NCBI GenBank assembly: GCA_024362935.1
Contig: JANCRA010000032.1
Span: forward strand, 7,057,001-7,121,000
Origin: Setophaga petechia
Taxonomy: Eukaryota > Chordata > Aves > Passeriformes > Parulidae
Direction of reading: 5' to 3'
DNA length: 64,000 nt
The notes below the pieces were generated by a model. That model worked only from the letters and a program-made list of their open reading frames with translations. It was not told where the DNA came from and ran no database searches. The translations under genes and the position numbers were made by a program. Shown here one piece after another: positions 49,800-60,900 of the stretch (positions are counted from its first letter, which is position 1; every line of letters starts with the position of its first letter).

Positions 49800-50055
49800 C
49801 GATCGGCACCTCCGGGACGGCGGGCGCGGGGCCGGGGGGGGCCGGGCCGGGCTCCCCCCGCCAATGGCGGCGGCGGCGGCGGCGGGAGGCGGGGCCGGGT
49901 CACGTGCCGCGGCCGCGGTGGCGGGGGCCGGGGGCGGGGCCGGGCCGCGCCGCCCTCCGCGCCCGCCGGCAGGGGGCGCTGCCGCCCAGGGGGCCCGGCC
50001 CTGTCTGGGAGCCCCCAGGGGGCTCGTCCAGGGCGGAGAGAATTTCGGGATGCCA
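49250..50055. promoter_or_regulatory. CHAMP1: CpG island, inferred CHAMP1 promoter
   Basis: About 800 bp very rich in G+C and CpG in an otherwise AT-rich window. Visible motifs are CCAATGGCGGC (49,861-49,871, overlapping CCAAT-box and YY1-type cores), GTCACGTG E-box (49,899-49,906, USF/MYC/TFE type) and an SP1-type GGGGCGGGGC (49,931-49,940). There is no TATA box. A consensus 5' splice site on the minus strand (49,794-49,799) makes leftward transcription into CHAMP1 the natural reading. A rightward or bidirectional transcript cannot be excluded. The long frames through this island on both strands are compositional artefacts. Confidence 0.88.
49801..49880 (-). other. CHAMP1: Inferred CHAMP1 non-coding exon 1 (5' end approximate)
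   Basis: On the minus strand the sequence GGTGCCGATCG|GTGAGTGCGG provides a strong donor (GT at 49,798-49,799), so an exon ends at 49,800 or 49,801. The start is placed near the CCAAT/YY1-like motif at 49,861-49,871 because YY1 sites often sit just at or after the start of TATA-less promoters. This is an estimate. No ATG-initiated CDS is expected in this exon. Confidence 0.5.
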
Positions 50056-50089
50056 GAAACAGAGTGACAAAGTCACAAACTAGGCTGCA

Positions 50090-50145
50090 AAAGAACTCTG
50101 AGATCCTCGACTATGACCAAACACCACCGTGTCAACAAGACAAGG
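50090..50145 (-). mobile_element. Short CR1 3' scrap
   Basis: The text CTCTGAGATCCTCGACTATGACC followed by AAACACCACCGTGTCAACAAGAC parallels the block AACCTCTGAGATGATCAAGC…GAACACCACCTTGTCAAGTAGACC of the CR1 copy at 48,860-48,914. Only about 55 bp are recognisable. The piece lies between the CpG island and the pentanucleotide array. Confidence 0.6.
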
Positions 50146-50741
50146 AGGGAAATTTCAAGGGAATGTCAAGGAAAGGAAATGAAATTTCAAGGGAAGGGAA
50201 TTTCAAGGAAATTTCAAGGTAAGGAAATGAAATTTCAAGGAAAGGAAATTTCAAGGAAATTTCAAGGAAATTTCAAGGAAAGGAAATGAAATTTCAAGGA
50301 AAGGAAAGGAAATTTCAAGGAAATTTCAAGGTGCGGAAAGGAAAGGAAAGGTGCGGAAAGGTGCGGAAAGGAAAGGTGCGGAAAGGAAAGGTGCGGAAAG
50401 GAAAGGAAAGGAAAGGAAAGGAAAGGAAAGGAAAGGAAAGGAAAGGAAAGGAAAGGAAAGGAAAGGAAAGGAAAGGAAAGGAAAGGAAAGGAAAGGAAAG
50501 GAAAGGAAAGGAAAGGAAAGGAAAGGTAAGGAAAGGAAAGGAAAGGAAAGGAAAGGAAAGGAAAGGAAAGGAAAGGAAAGGAAAGGAAAGGAAAGGAAAG
50601 GAAAGGAAAGGAAAGGAAAGGTGCGGAAAGGAAAGGAAAGGTGCGGAAAGGTGCGGAAAGGAAAGGAAAGGAAAGGAAAGGAAAGGAAAGGAAAGGAAAG
50701 GAAAGGAAAGGAAAGGAAAGGAAAGGAAAGGAAAGGAAAGG
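50146..50741. repeat. (GGAAA)n pentanucleotide array with variant units, about 600 bp
   Basis: The first 190 bp alternate GGAAA with GGAAATTTCAA units. Then follow near-perfect GGAAA pentamers to 50,741, interrupted by GGTGC units in clusters at about 50,331-50,396 and 50,621-50,656 and one GGTAA at 50,524. It is almost entirely purine on the plus strand. It lies about 0.2-0.8 kb upstream of the inferred CHAMP1 start. Frames of about 165 codons on both strands (KERKG-type and FLSFP-type) are repeat artefacts. Assembly length may be unreliable. Confidence 0.97.
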
Positions 50742-52877
50742 GTGTGGGGATCTTACCACCCTAAGCCTTACAACAAGACTTGATTTCTGTACAGTCTTGG
50801 TCGAAGTGCTGGTCGAGTGATGAGGGAAGTCCCGAAGAAGTGGTGGGGAGGAATCAGAGGAGCACAGAATCTCTCGGGTTTATATTCACTCTGGTTCAGA
50901 TAAATATAAATCAAGTGCCTCCTCAGGAGCAGGGAGCTTCATGCAATGCTGTAGATCATGGGACACTTCAGGAGTCCTCGACACCTTCTAAGACAGCACA
51001 GCTGCCCATCCTAGCAGTGCAGTTGAGTCAGTTGTGCCCCATTGTGTCCCATCAGCAGAGATGAACCTGCTCAGGTCACACTCACAATTCCCTGCATTTC
51101 TTGGGCAGAGGAGAGGGAGCCCCACATCCCAGTGGTTTGGCACAGCTTAGCATGACAAGGGGCACAATCCTGTCCAGGGGATCCAGCTCTTATCTCACAG
51201 CCCATCATTCACCCTGTGCCTTATCAGATCAGAGGTTTAGCCATTACACAACTAAAAGTTCACCCTACTCCATCTCAACCAAACACCCTGGCATCTCCAC
51301 CTTTGAATTCTTGTCTCTTAAGAGGGAAGCTGAGGGAAAAATGTTAAGCTTTTCTCCCTGGTACCCACTGAGAGGATAGGTAGGAATGGCTCAGAGCTCC
51401 TCCAGGGAAGGTTCGGGCTGGGCATTCGGCAGCATTTCCTTACCAAGAGGGCGGTGTCTGTGACAGGCAGCATTCAGCAGTGATCTGTCACATCCCCTGG
51501 CCGCTTGAATAGAAGCTGTATTTTTTGCCAGTCGTATCTAAGTTTCCAACAAAATCAATCCTACCTGTGCTCTGAAAATGTAGCAGAAGTGTAGTAATTA
51601 ACTACAATTACTGATTGATGAGGAATTTATTTCTTTTTTCCACATCTAGATGTCATGGAGCAATCTAGCACTGCAGGCTAGATACCCTCCTGATCTTCTG
51701 TGTAGTCATGTCCCAGGCTCACACCTCTTTGACTTCAGGTTATACATTCATCATTGGGGATTGTGGTTTTCCCATGACTAACAAAAACCAACTGGTTGTT
51801 TCCATCCAAGTCTTCAGCTAAGAACATTATTGCCCCTTTAACTTGCATTTTATCTGTTTTTTTATTACTCAAAATGCTGACTCCTGCTTTGTTCATTCAT
51901 GGAAATAGCTGTAAAGTCCACCCAAGGCCAGCTAATAACCTGTTGTTTTCACTTGATCCTGAGCTTTTCATCTCTTTCTGATTTGCCAGTGCTTTCACTC
52001 ATCTTACAGTTTTAAAATTAATTTCCAGCTACTGTAGTTAAAAGGATAATTTCCATTGAGAATGGAATCAAACACTTAATTAAATTCCAGATAAACCAGG
52101 TGTACCCCATTTATTAGGTTTCTTCTTAGTCAGACTAAGTAAACTTTTTCCATGCTATTGTTACCTGTAAGTGATTTTGAGTACTTGGAGGATTGCTTTT
52201 CAACCTAGTGAAGACGTTTTCTTACAGGAGGTAAAGAAATCCCACAGAGATTTTTTGACGGATTAGCAATTACAGAGCATGGGTAAAGAACACATCTCAA
52301 GCAACTGCAGTGAATAACTTTTTTTAATAGACTTTTTTTACTGTATGGTTCAACTTTCTTTTCTAACTTGTTTAGAACATTTTTTTCATTTTCATCCAAG
52401 GATTAAATTTGATTTATGAAATTTAAATGCTAAGTTTCATAACTCTCCCCCCTTCTGGTTAATATTATGGTAAAAAAACACTTGAATATCGTTTGCAGTT
52501 CTATGGGGTTTTTTTTATAAGCAACATGTAAAAAATTACCATATTCACTTATGAAGTCTCTCAGTAAAAATGCCAGCAGGCTTTTGAAGGCATGGAGTTC
52601 AATCATCCGCAACAGCTATTTTTTCATTCAATTCCTTCCCTTAGGCCTCTAAATTACTTTCTGAAATGGCCTTTTTCTTATTATGCATTAGTAACTGTAA
52701 CAAATAGAACAACGAATGTTACCTAACATTGTAGCTATGGAGAGCTCACAATTCCTTGGAGATAGATCTAACTAACCCTGAATATATTTTTACCTTATGT
52801 AACATATTCCCAAATGTTTTCCTCCTTGTTATTTTATCCCTAATTGAGAAATTTAAAAGTTTCAAATATACAAGCAA

Positions 52878-53170
52878 CTAATCTTTGTATTTCAGGATGT
52901 TGTTAAATATTAAGGAAACAAGACTGAGCCTATTCAGCGCTGAAAGTGCTTCCATTTCAATATCCTGACTTTCTTGACTGAATGCCTGAGAACATGACTG
53001 TACACATACTCTTGTTTCTGGATGCTGATGACCTTCAACAGCTGTCAAAACTGTGCAAGAACTTCCAGCAGGTAATGTCATATATTGGTGCCCATACTCA
53101 AGTTTATTGTTAAGAAACAAGGTGAGGTGGAACTTCCCTTCAGCTTCATCCAGCAGGACCGTCTGTGTTT
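52878..53170 (-). other. Candidate exon with faint zona-pellucida-like pattern (speculative)
   Basis: On the minus strand, CTGCTCCCTGTACCTGGC followed by TGTGCAG at 53,171 forms a strong acceptor-like site. The frame that continues across it runs to a TAG at 52,878. The peptide contains GKFHLTLFLNNKLEYGHQY, then a TVLTAVEG segment and a CVQSC. The order 'G-F-x-LF…Y…L…V-T…C' is the spacing of the strand/cysteine pattern in ZP domains. The usual 'C-x-A-T/S-P' after the cysteine is not clear. No partner ZP exon is convincing nearby; a frame at 52,205-52,399 has HCSCLRC…PCS…RKR but no acceptor. It could be a decayed exon or chance. Confidence 0.15.
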
Positions 53171-54639
53171 CTGCACAGCCAGGTACAGGGAGCAGCACAA
53201 CACACACACACCTGGGCACAGATCAGTAGTAACAGGCCATGTCCTCCATGCTGTGAACAATCTAAAGCCAACCCCCCTGTCTGGCCAGCTGCAGCCTTCC
53301 AGAATTACTTCTCAATTTGTTCACTAGAGTTGGCAACTGAGATCTGGCAGAAGAAAAAAACCTAAAACACCAATACCCTGAAAGACCCAGCCTCCACCCA
53401 CTCCCCTCTCAATTTCTATGCAGAATCTTTATATTTGATTCTAGACTATATCAACATTTTTAAAGAGAAGGGGCAAAAAGAATCACCCATTTCTACATGT
53501 TTTGTATCTCCTCCCTTCTGCATGTGCTGGGAACCATTTATGGATCTTGCATAGACCATGAGTCTATGTGCCATTTTTGCTAATCTTTACCTTTTTGGAG
53601 TGTGTTGGAGATTGTTTTTTAAAATAATCCAGGCTGTTAATTGGAATTGCACAAAGAACACTGCAGCCCAATATCTTGTGTGTTTGTGTCAATTTGAATC
53701 AAAATACTGTAATATTTATGTGACAGTAATGAGCTCTGATAGTATTTACATAATTGTAGATGGGATATGCAAATGGGGCATATTCAGGAGATCAGGTACG
53801 GCCTAATGAAATGTAAATCACAAAATATATCTGGAAAATGTTTATTTTTAGTTATGTAACAATGAAGAAGTTTGGGAGAGGGTTTAACTGCTAAGAGGGA
53901 AACCAGCACTTGGTAAGATGACATTTTCAGTCTTCAAGAACTTTAATGAAAAGCTCAAGCAGAGATACAGAAGACAGAGTGAATGCCTTTAAGTCACTTA
54001 GAAATTATCAGGCAAGATTCTGGTTTCCCATTTGTTTCAGATATTTTTTTCTTTCTAATGAAACAGTTATAAATAAGTAACTTGAGAATTTTAAGTCTCT
54101 CCTCTCATCATATAATACTCAAACAGCACCACCAACTCACAAGTAATTTTCCACAGATTTTCAACATTCCATCAGGTTGGGGGAGGGAAGTACTACTCCA
54201 TTTCCCTTTTTAGGCATATTTTATTCTGATGTTCAATCTTATTTTGTGCCCAGTCAGTGGGTTTTGTCATGTTTGTATTTCAGTTTTTTGTTTGGGCTGT
54301 TCATTCTAATACTGCGAATAAATGCCAGCAGAGAAACTGCCTTCAGCATGAAGAGCAGAGTTGGTTTAACCATGGATGGACCTCCAAAGACTCTCCAAAA
54401 ACAACTTTCAGCCATTTGGTTTTAAATTAAAAGAAGCAACAGAATGTATTTATAAACTGAATGCATAATTGTCAGTACAGTGTTTGGAGTTGAATAAGCT
54501 TCTCTTTAAAGCTGCAACAAGCCCAAATGCAGGGATTTTTACTGAATATTTACATTCCACATCAGTTTCCAGTAACACAATAGATCATGATAGAATGGAG
54601 CCCAATCTCCATTTGACAGACAGAGTGATTTCCATATTA

Positions 54640-55153
54640 CTAAATGTGAATGACCTTGGAATTCAATGAGAAACCGGGCAACAGAAATTTGGTGAAGCTC
54701 TCTATATGTAGAACATTATATTTTAAAAGAAAGAAAACAGATGGCACTGAAGTCAGCTGTGACATAACCAGACACAATTCCCATTCTGTGGGGATGCTGT
54801 CTGTACTTTCAGCTAAGCTGAATTTGCAAAACAAAGTTACTATTGTGGCAATGAAGCTCTCACGCCACGATGAGTTTGCACAAAGGCAGGCAGCAAGCCT
54901 GCATTTATTTGATGTCATCGGGAGAAGCATAAAAGAACAAGTGAGCACAGAGCAGGTGGCACCTCCTCCAGCAAGGGAAGCAAGCTCAGGCCCTGCTGCA
55001 TTCCTGTGCAGGGGACACTGGAGAAGGGACTTGGAAATGTATTTTGCTTCTTTAGCCATTGTACTTTGCAGCATTCCCATGAGGTACATGCTCAATTCCA
55101 GCAGGCAGTCTTCCCTGCAGATATGGCTGCACAAGCTCCCATCCCAAACCTGA
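54640..55153. other. Segment open on both strands, unrecognised
   Basis: The plus frame 54,650-55,153 (167 codons from ATG) and the minus frame 54,640-55,134 (164 codons) are both free of stops over about 480 bp in AT-rich DNA. The plus peptide is charged and complex (for example KLSRHDEFAQRQAASLHLF). Neither peptide is recognised. No promoter or clear splice context supports coding. A conserved non-coding element would also look like this. Confidence 0.15.
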
Positions 55154-56687
55154 TTCCTGTTTCCACAGGCACAGGCTGTCCTGCTGGACTGCTCAAGATG
55201 ACCATGAGGGCAGAGAGGGGAAGCTCAGTGATGGTATTTTCTCTGTTTTAGGAGGGGTCCCAGTGTAGCAGAGAGCCTGCAGGCAGCACTCCCATGCACC
55301 CTGGGCTCCTGGGGCTGCCGTGCTGTTCCTGTCTCTCCTGAGCTACTTGTGGCAGGTGCAGTTGGCCATGGCAATGCTCAGATCTGGCTGATGGTGGCCA
55401 GTGCTTCCTACTGCCCTTCTCAGGAGTGGCAAGAATAGATGCCAGTACCTGCTGCATAAGAGAGGTTGTCCCATGGGTTCCTAAGTGTGGCACTGCTAAA
55501 CTGTCAGCTTGGGATGCAGCTCAAACTGCACCTGTGTGCAGATGTTGACTACTGCACTCTCCACATCCAAATTTGGATGTCCTGAATATTCCTTCCATGT
55601 GAATACCTAAGTCAAAGGACAGGTTCTCTGTCTCTGCCCCTTTGGGCAGGAGCCTGCATCCACAAGAACAGGAAAATTTGTCAAAAAGCTGCAGGAATTT
55701 CTGTCTTGACCTGAATCTCCACCTTAATCTGATGGACACAATTGTTTAAGCACTGACAGTTTTTACTGAGATGAGGTTTGAATAAGAAGACCCAAATGGA
55801 AAAATACTGCAAAATTCCTGTGTTTAGTTAGTTCTCTATAATACTATCAAGAGGTGCTCATAACCAAGGAACGCGGGTGCAAGTGGAGAAGAAGCCCAAA
55901 AGCCAAACTCGAGTTGCGAGCACGTGCAAAATCACAGCTCCTGTGTCCTGCCCATTCCTCTCACAGGTGAAACACACCTCCTGCTCCAGTCACCACAGGG
56001 CATCCAAAAAGGTGGGAGATGCTTTTGAGCAGACCCTCACCTGGTGAAGATCCCAGCTCTGCCCAGCTCTACTACAGAATTTCCCTGATGAGTTTCCTTG
56101 GATCAAGCCAGGATTTTTCACTGAGGGGAAAGCCTGCCCTTCCAGTGCTCAGCCAGGACACCATGACATAATCCTTTCTCCTGCAGTCAGGAAAAATTTG
56201 GCAAACAAGATATAGATGGAGCTAAACCTAGATGATTCTCTAGCAGCACTTTTACTTAATCTTGAAGTAATTTTAGTTGGCAGCTGACTTACGTAGCCTG
56301 ATACTAAAATTCTTCTCAACCGTATTTTTATCTGCTTCTGAAGAACACAAAGCAGTATAATAACATCTTATTTTTTTCTGGAGTAATAGATGAAAAAATA
56401 GTACAGTATCACGTCTCAAAACCATAGTCAAAATCTTTTTTGTTTTTATTCTATTTAATGCTTAATATCTGGTAAAATACAATAAATAATTTTCAGTCTA
56501 GGACAATTAGATGTTATGCTTAATAATAAAATGTTCAGAGAGAATGTAAAAATAATATCTTACTATTTAACTTCAATGAAAAAGCAGGTCTCAGTTTTAG
56601 ACAACTGAGAAATTTTCAGCCATGAAAGATAAATTAACATATCCTGCCCTTTCATAAAAAACACATCTATCATTGAAACCAACAGAA

Positions 56688-56730
56688 GACACACACACCC
56701 CCTCACACACACACCCCCACACATACACAT
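56688..56730. repeat. CA-rich interrupted dinucleotide repeat
   Basis: About 40 bp of CACACA broken by CCCC blocks. It is a degenerate microsatellite; its reverse complement gives a short VCEGVCV-type frame of no significance. Confidence 0.8.
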
Positions 56731-57580
56731 GTGCCTGCCTTAGAGGGCAGAATTTGGCCTGGATCTTACAAAATGGCAGTTTGCAATTGACATTCATGTG
56801 TGTTTAATTTTTTAACAAACAAAACTGCAGAATGCTGATGTATTTTATATTTTCCAAATCCTGTTACAGCAACTTATATGAAACATTAGTATATAAAAAG
56901 TCATCACTGTACAACCACTTTTTTTTGTCCAAAAGTCAGTGTCAGAACGATAAAACCCAGCTAATTAATTAAAACCAGATTTATTGTTAATGTGCTGATG
57001 TTTGCATTAGCTGTCTTCTGATTTAAGCACAAGGAATCTATTAAAACATAAAAGGCAAAAGTGGCTCAGAAAAAGACAAACTCTCCAACAACATACTTGT
57101 AGCTTTACTAACACTTATCTGACACTACAGTTAATTGAAAACCAATGTAAACACCATGAGGTACAGATACCACTGGACATTCCTCACAACTGTGCAAACT
57201 GTGGGCCTCATCCTGCAAATACCACTGGCTCCAGAGCTTCGTCCCAGGGCTGGTCCCACTGAGTCCATCTGCAGTACCCTGCAGCAGCCCCCACCCCTGC
57301 CATTTGCAGGAAGGGGTCTTGTGGACTCTCATGTCATGCACCAAATACATGTAAAGTGCCTCAGATTTCAAACCGATGCAAATTTACATTTCTTTAGACT
57401 CAAGAAGCTGACATAGCTTCTCTAAAGTCATACATAAATACTACCTTAAAATTGTTAGAGGGTCTTCTGTTTCAAGGTAAATCTAATAAAATATTTTAAT
57501 TGCTTTTAAATTAGGCAAAGAGTGCTTGAGCTGCTTTTTGTAAAAAAGTAACAATATTCCTTTGCTGTAAGATATTTTAC

Positions 57581-57746
57581 ATATCTTCAGTCACTCTTCC
57601 CTTTATTTTACAGAGAGTAAGAGGCAGAGCTATTATTATTTTGTTGATGCAACTGCCTGCAGAGTTCTGAAACAGCCCAATGGACTTTTGTGATGATGTT
57701 GAATCTTAAATTGGTTCCTTTTCACAAGACTTTTCCACAGAGTGTT
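57581..57746 (-). other. UPF3A: UPF3A 3'UTR (minimum extent, inferred)
   Basis: The region follows the TAA at 57,747-57,749. An AATAAA on the minus strand lies at about 57,602-57,607 (TTTATT on plus), giving a short 3'UTR. Another hexamer occurs near 56,972-56,977, so a longer form is possible. The stop codon itself also sits inside an AATAAA hexamer. Confidence 0.45.
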
Positions 57747-57920
57747 TTATTCTGTTTCTTCAGTCTTTTCAGAACTAGCTCCAGCTGAATTATCTGCCTC
57801 ATACTTTTTATCAAGAGAATCTTCAAAGGGTTTCCCACTGCAGTCATAGGTTTTACTTGTAGGTCCCATATGTGTTCGGATGCGAGCTCCTGGCTGGTAC
57901 AACTGCATGGCTGGACGATC
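57747..57920 (-). CDS. UPF3A: UPF3A last coding exon (EJC-binding motif and C-terminus)
   Basis: UPF3A is a regulator of nonsense-mediated mRNA decay that links UPF2 to the exon junction complex. The exon starts after the acceptor CTTCCTTCTAG (AG at 57,921-57,922) and encodes 57 residues before TAA. It opens DRPAMQLYQPGARIR, the conserved EJC-binding motif of UPF3 proteins. A low-complexity tail rich in S, E, K and T follows, as expected for the poorly conserved extreme C-terminus. The reading frame joins the preceding exon in phase 0 (…RIRNK|DRPAM…). UPF3A is preferred over its paralogue UPF3B because CHAMP1 is the next gene downstream, as at human 13q34. The protein shuttles between nucleus and cytoplasm. 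Confidence 0.93.
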   Translation of the reverse strand, partial: DRPAMQLYQPGARIRTHMGPTSKTYDCSGKPFEDSLDKKYEADNSAGASSEKTEETE

Positions 57921-60900
57921 CTAGAAGGAAGGAGATAATGGTTAATGCTCTGAGAAACCCATGTGGGACACATACGTGGAATTTTAAAGTTTTGAATCTT
58001 TATGAAGAAAGTAGATTTTGTGTTAAGTTACTTTACATTTTATAAGAACCAGGAAAAAAATGGCATGTAATGAAAATTGACTGGGTATTCAGCATCTAGC
58101 ATTCAATATTTGTTGTTTATAACACTATTCTTGGGAGCCAAACATTTTGAAAAAATGAAAAATGCTGCAAAAATTAAAGATCCTAAGATACATTTGACAT
58201 AAACAAGGAGAAATACTGCAGACAATTATCAAACGTTATTTACAAGGAAAGCAAAAGAAATGTTGCTACCTTCACTAACATCAGCTGAGAAGAACAATAA
58301 CCTGTGCACTTGCAACTCTGCAGATGAAATGTCACACATTACATATAAGCATAAAAATCCAAGACAGACCAGAGAACAGCTCAGCAGGTAGCAGCTAGAA
58401 AATTATCCTCAACTGATCATCAATCATTACCCAATTCTTACCAGAAGTTAAACATGCAATGCACATTTGAATTATATACAACAGAATAAAATGGCACAGT
58501 TTTTGCTCCACTTCATCTTGCCTTCCATCCTGAGTATCAGAGCAGGGGAGTTTATGGACTAATAATAAAAAAAGTAAGTACAATTTGAGCATGTGCAGGC
58601 TCTGTGAGTGACCCAATCATACACATGCTGCTCTGATCCTGAGAAAATGGAAGAAGGAGCCAGTTTACATGGAAAAGACGCCTCAAACCTGAAAATGGTG
58701 ATGCTATTCAGAGCACTCTTTATTTTTGAAATTTCATTAGTAAAACACACCAGTTAGAAACTCTGCCTAAGAAGTCTTTTCCTGGTAAGGGTGTTTTACT
58801 TTCACTTAATGTTATGAAGCAACTGAAAGCTCACCAGTACCTGAGCTTTTTGATCAGTCTTGTGTTAAGTTCAGTAAACAGCCAGCAGCCTACTTAAAGA
58901 CAGTGGCAGAGCATTGAAACTGTCCTACATCAAACTATACCAATTTTCAATTGCCTTCATAATGAAGTAAGTAATATAATAAGTAACTTTGAAATAATTA
59001 TTGATTTTTGTTCTTTCATTCTTTTTTCTTATTCCCAATATGCATTTCCCCTTTTCTTATATCTTTTTTGATCCACTTGGCTTTTTTTCACCCACTTTTT
59101 TTTTCCTTCTCTTTAGATCAGATGTCAAAATTCACCACTGAGCCTTATGACAAGTTAGTGCTTTGCAGTGTGGTATGAAACGGATAACACACCTTTCTCT
59201 ATCCCAAACAGCTGCATAAAAGTAGATCCTCAAGCAGTGCCCTTTAGAAAGTTTAAGATAAATGGTCCAAATGACTTTTCCTACTACAGTCTCTGTAGCC
59301 TGTGGTTTGTATAAAAGCTATCACATTACTTACACTGGAAATTTCCCATTTTCTAAATTCCTATGAACTTCGGAAAGAGGTTCCATCTCTGACTAAAAAT
59401 TTGTGTTGGCATTGTCAATGCTATACCTAAGTCGTAAAACTGAGCCCCTAATCACCTATGTGATAAACACTCTAAGGAAAAAAGTCACCACACTGCAACA
59501 TACTTTACTGATGGTGCTTATTTTTTTAGGGAAAAAATCCAGTATTTTAGTCCTAAGTGCGGACTAATCCAGGGACTCAACAAGCTACCAGAAGTGTGAT
59601 GCAAAGAAATAAAAAGCAGTAGCTTCTTAACACTTGCCAAAAGGCCCCCAGCACGCACCATCCAGTTCCAAGGCTGGAGATTATTCTGACAGATTTCAAG
59701 AAGAGCATGGCAAGAATGAGGAAAAAAAAAAATTTCCCATCTTCCTGTTTCTGAACTCATAGGGGTATAGAACATAAGTAAATAAAGGTAGGATAGAAAG
59801 TAATCTTACCCCCTAAAGAGTTGCAGCTGAGCCAATTATTAAGGATTAGGAAGCAGGCCTGATGTTAACAGGTTGCAGCTGTAGCCAATGAGAAGAGTGT
59901 TATAAAAGAGTGGATTGGTTGGTTGAGGGGAACTGGAGTCAGTTGGCTACTTGAGGACAAGGAAGTGTCAGTGCCTAGAGGAGCTGCCTACAAGAAACAT
60001 CAAGGAGGTACAAAACTAGCAATATGGAACCCTTGCAATGTAATGACAATAGAACTCTTGCACTATAGAGACAACATGAACTAGCCATTTTTCTGACTAT
60101 TCTACAGAAAAATGTAGAGCTACTGATGAGGAAATGGCTAATGTGTAAATGCAGATAAATCTTAACAATGCTGCCCAGCTGATCTCTGCATAAAAAATCC
60201 TCAGGGCACACCAGGCTTTCTGTGTTGGCACAAGATGACTTCTTTGACATGTACAGTGAGTCCACCTGATCTTGTTCCCTGTACGCTCCATGCAGACTCA
60301 CTCTGCATGTGACCAGTTTACTCTTGTCAGCCTTAGCCCACAGTACAGATCAGTCACTTGCTTTGATAGAAGAGTTTCACATGCAGAATAAATTTCTATG
60401 CTAACAGTGTTTTGGTCTTTTGTGGAAAATCTAGGATCAAGAGAGAGAGAAAGGGGCTGACAAGGAGAGCCACGTCCTGAAAAGACTCTGGCACATCCAT
60501 GAAATCAGCCAGCCTGAGAAAAACAATAGCCAGATCTCTGGGAGACAACAGGGGACAGCTCTACTATACACTAGGACACAGGCTCTGCTCACACTGGTTT
60601 TGCATTTGCTCTTCCCCTGACAACAGCTATGGGGATAAATTTATCCTGATGAAATGACAGCCTTTTCATACTGGCAGGTATGTAATACTGAAGAATCCAT
60701 ACATTCACGCTCTCTGAATTAGCTATTTATTTAAGTCCTTATTGTTGCTCTGCCAAGCAATGCCTGGTAAATCCATAATATAATTATTTTATGAGAGTAA
60801 TGGAAGGATGTTTTAAAAAGACTAACATGCCACAGTTTTTAAATTTCATTACATATCAGAAGTGTAACGATTTTTAATATACTTATAAAATGTAAGGCTT

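Larger units (their letters stand above)
50742..57580. other. Intergenic DNA between UPF3A and the CHAMP1 promoter
   Basis: No established gene is recognised. It contains the ZP-like frame at 52,878-53,170, a segment open on both strands at 54,640-55,153 and a CA-rich run at 56,688-56,730, each listed. 55,150-55,500 is somewhat richer in G+C but has no CpG island. The rest is AT-rich and shows nothing I can name. Confidence 0.5.

Noticed and set aside
48916..50222. Long Pro/Arg/Ala/Gly-rich frames on both strands, up to 383 codons
   Set aside because: They are explained by CpG-island composition and run into CR1 or repeat sequence; no domain is recognised.
50262..50783. 165-codon KERKG and FLSFP repeat proteins
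   Set aside because: A 5-bp repeat read in triplets gives a 15-bp coding period free of stops in several frames; not a gene.
52205..52399. HCSCLRC…RKR frame as a ZP C-terminal exon
   Set aside because: It has no splice acceptor, poor cysteine spacing and AT-rich random-looking flanks; mentioned only as weak context for the ZP-like frame.
59000..59125. Lysine-rich minus-strand stretch as a further UPF3A exon
   Set aside because: The minus strand of this pyrimidine-rich run contains stops in the relevant frames, and the exons at 61,166 and 57,920 already join in frame as in the family.
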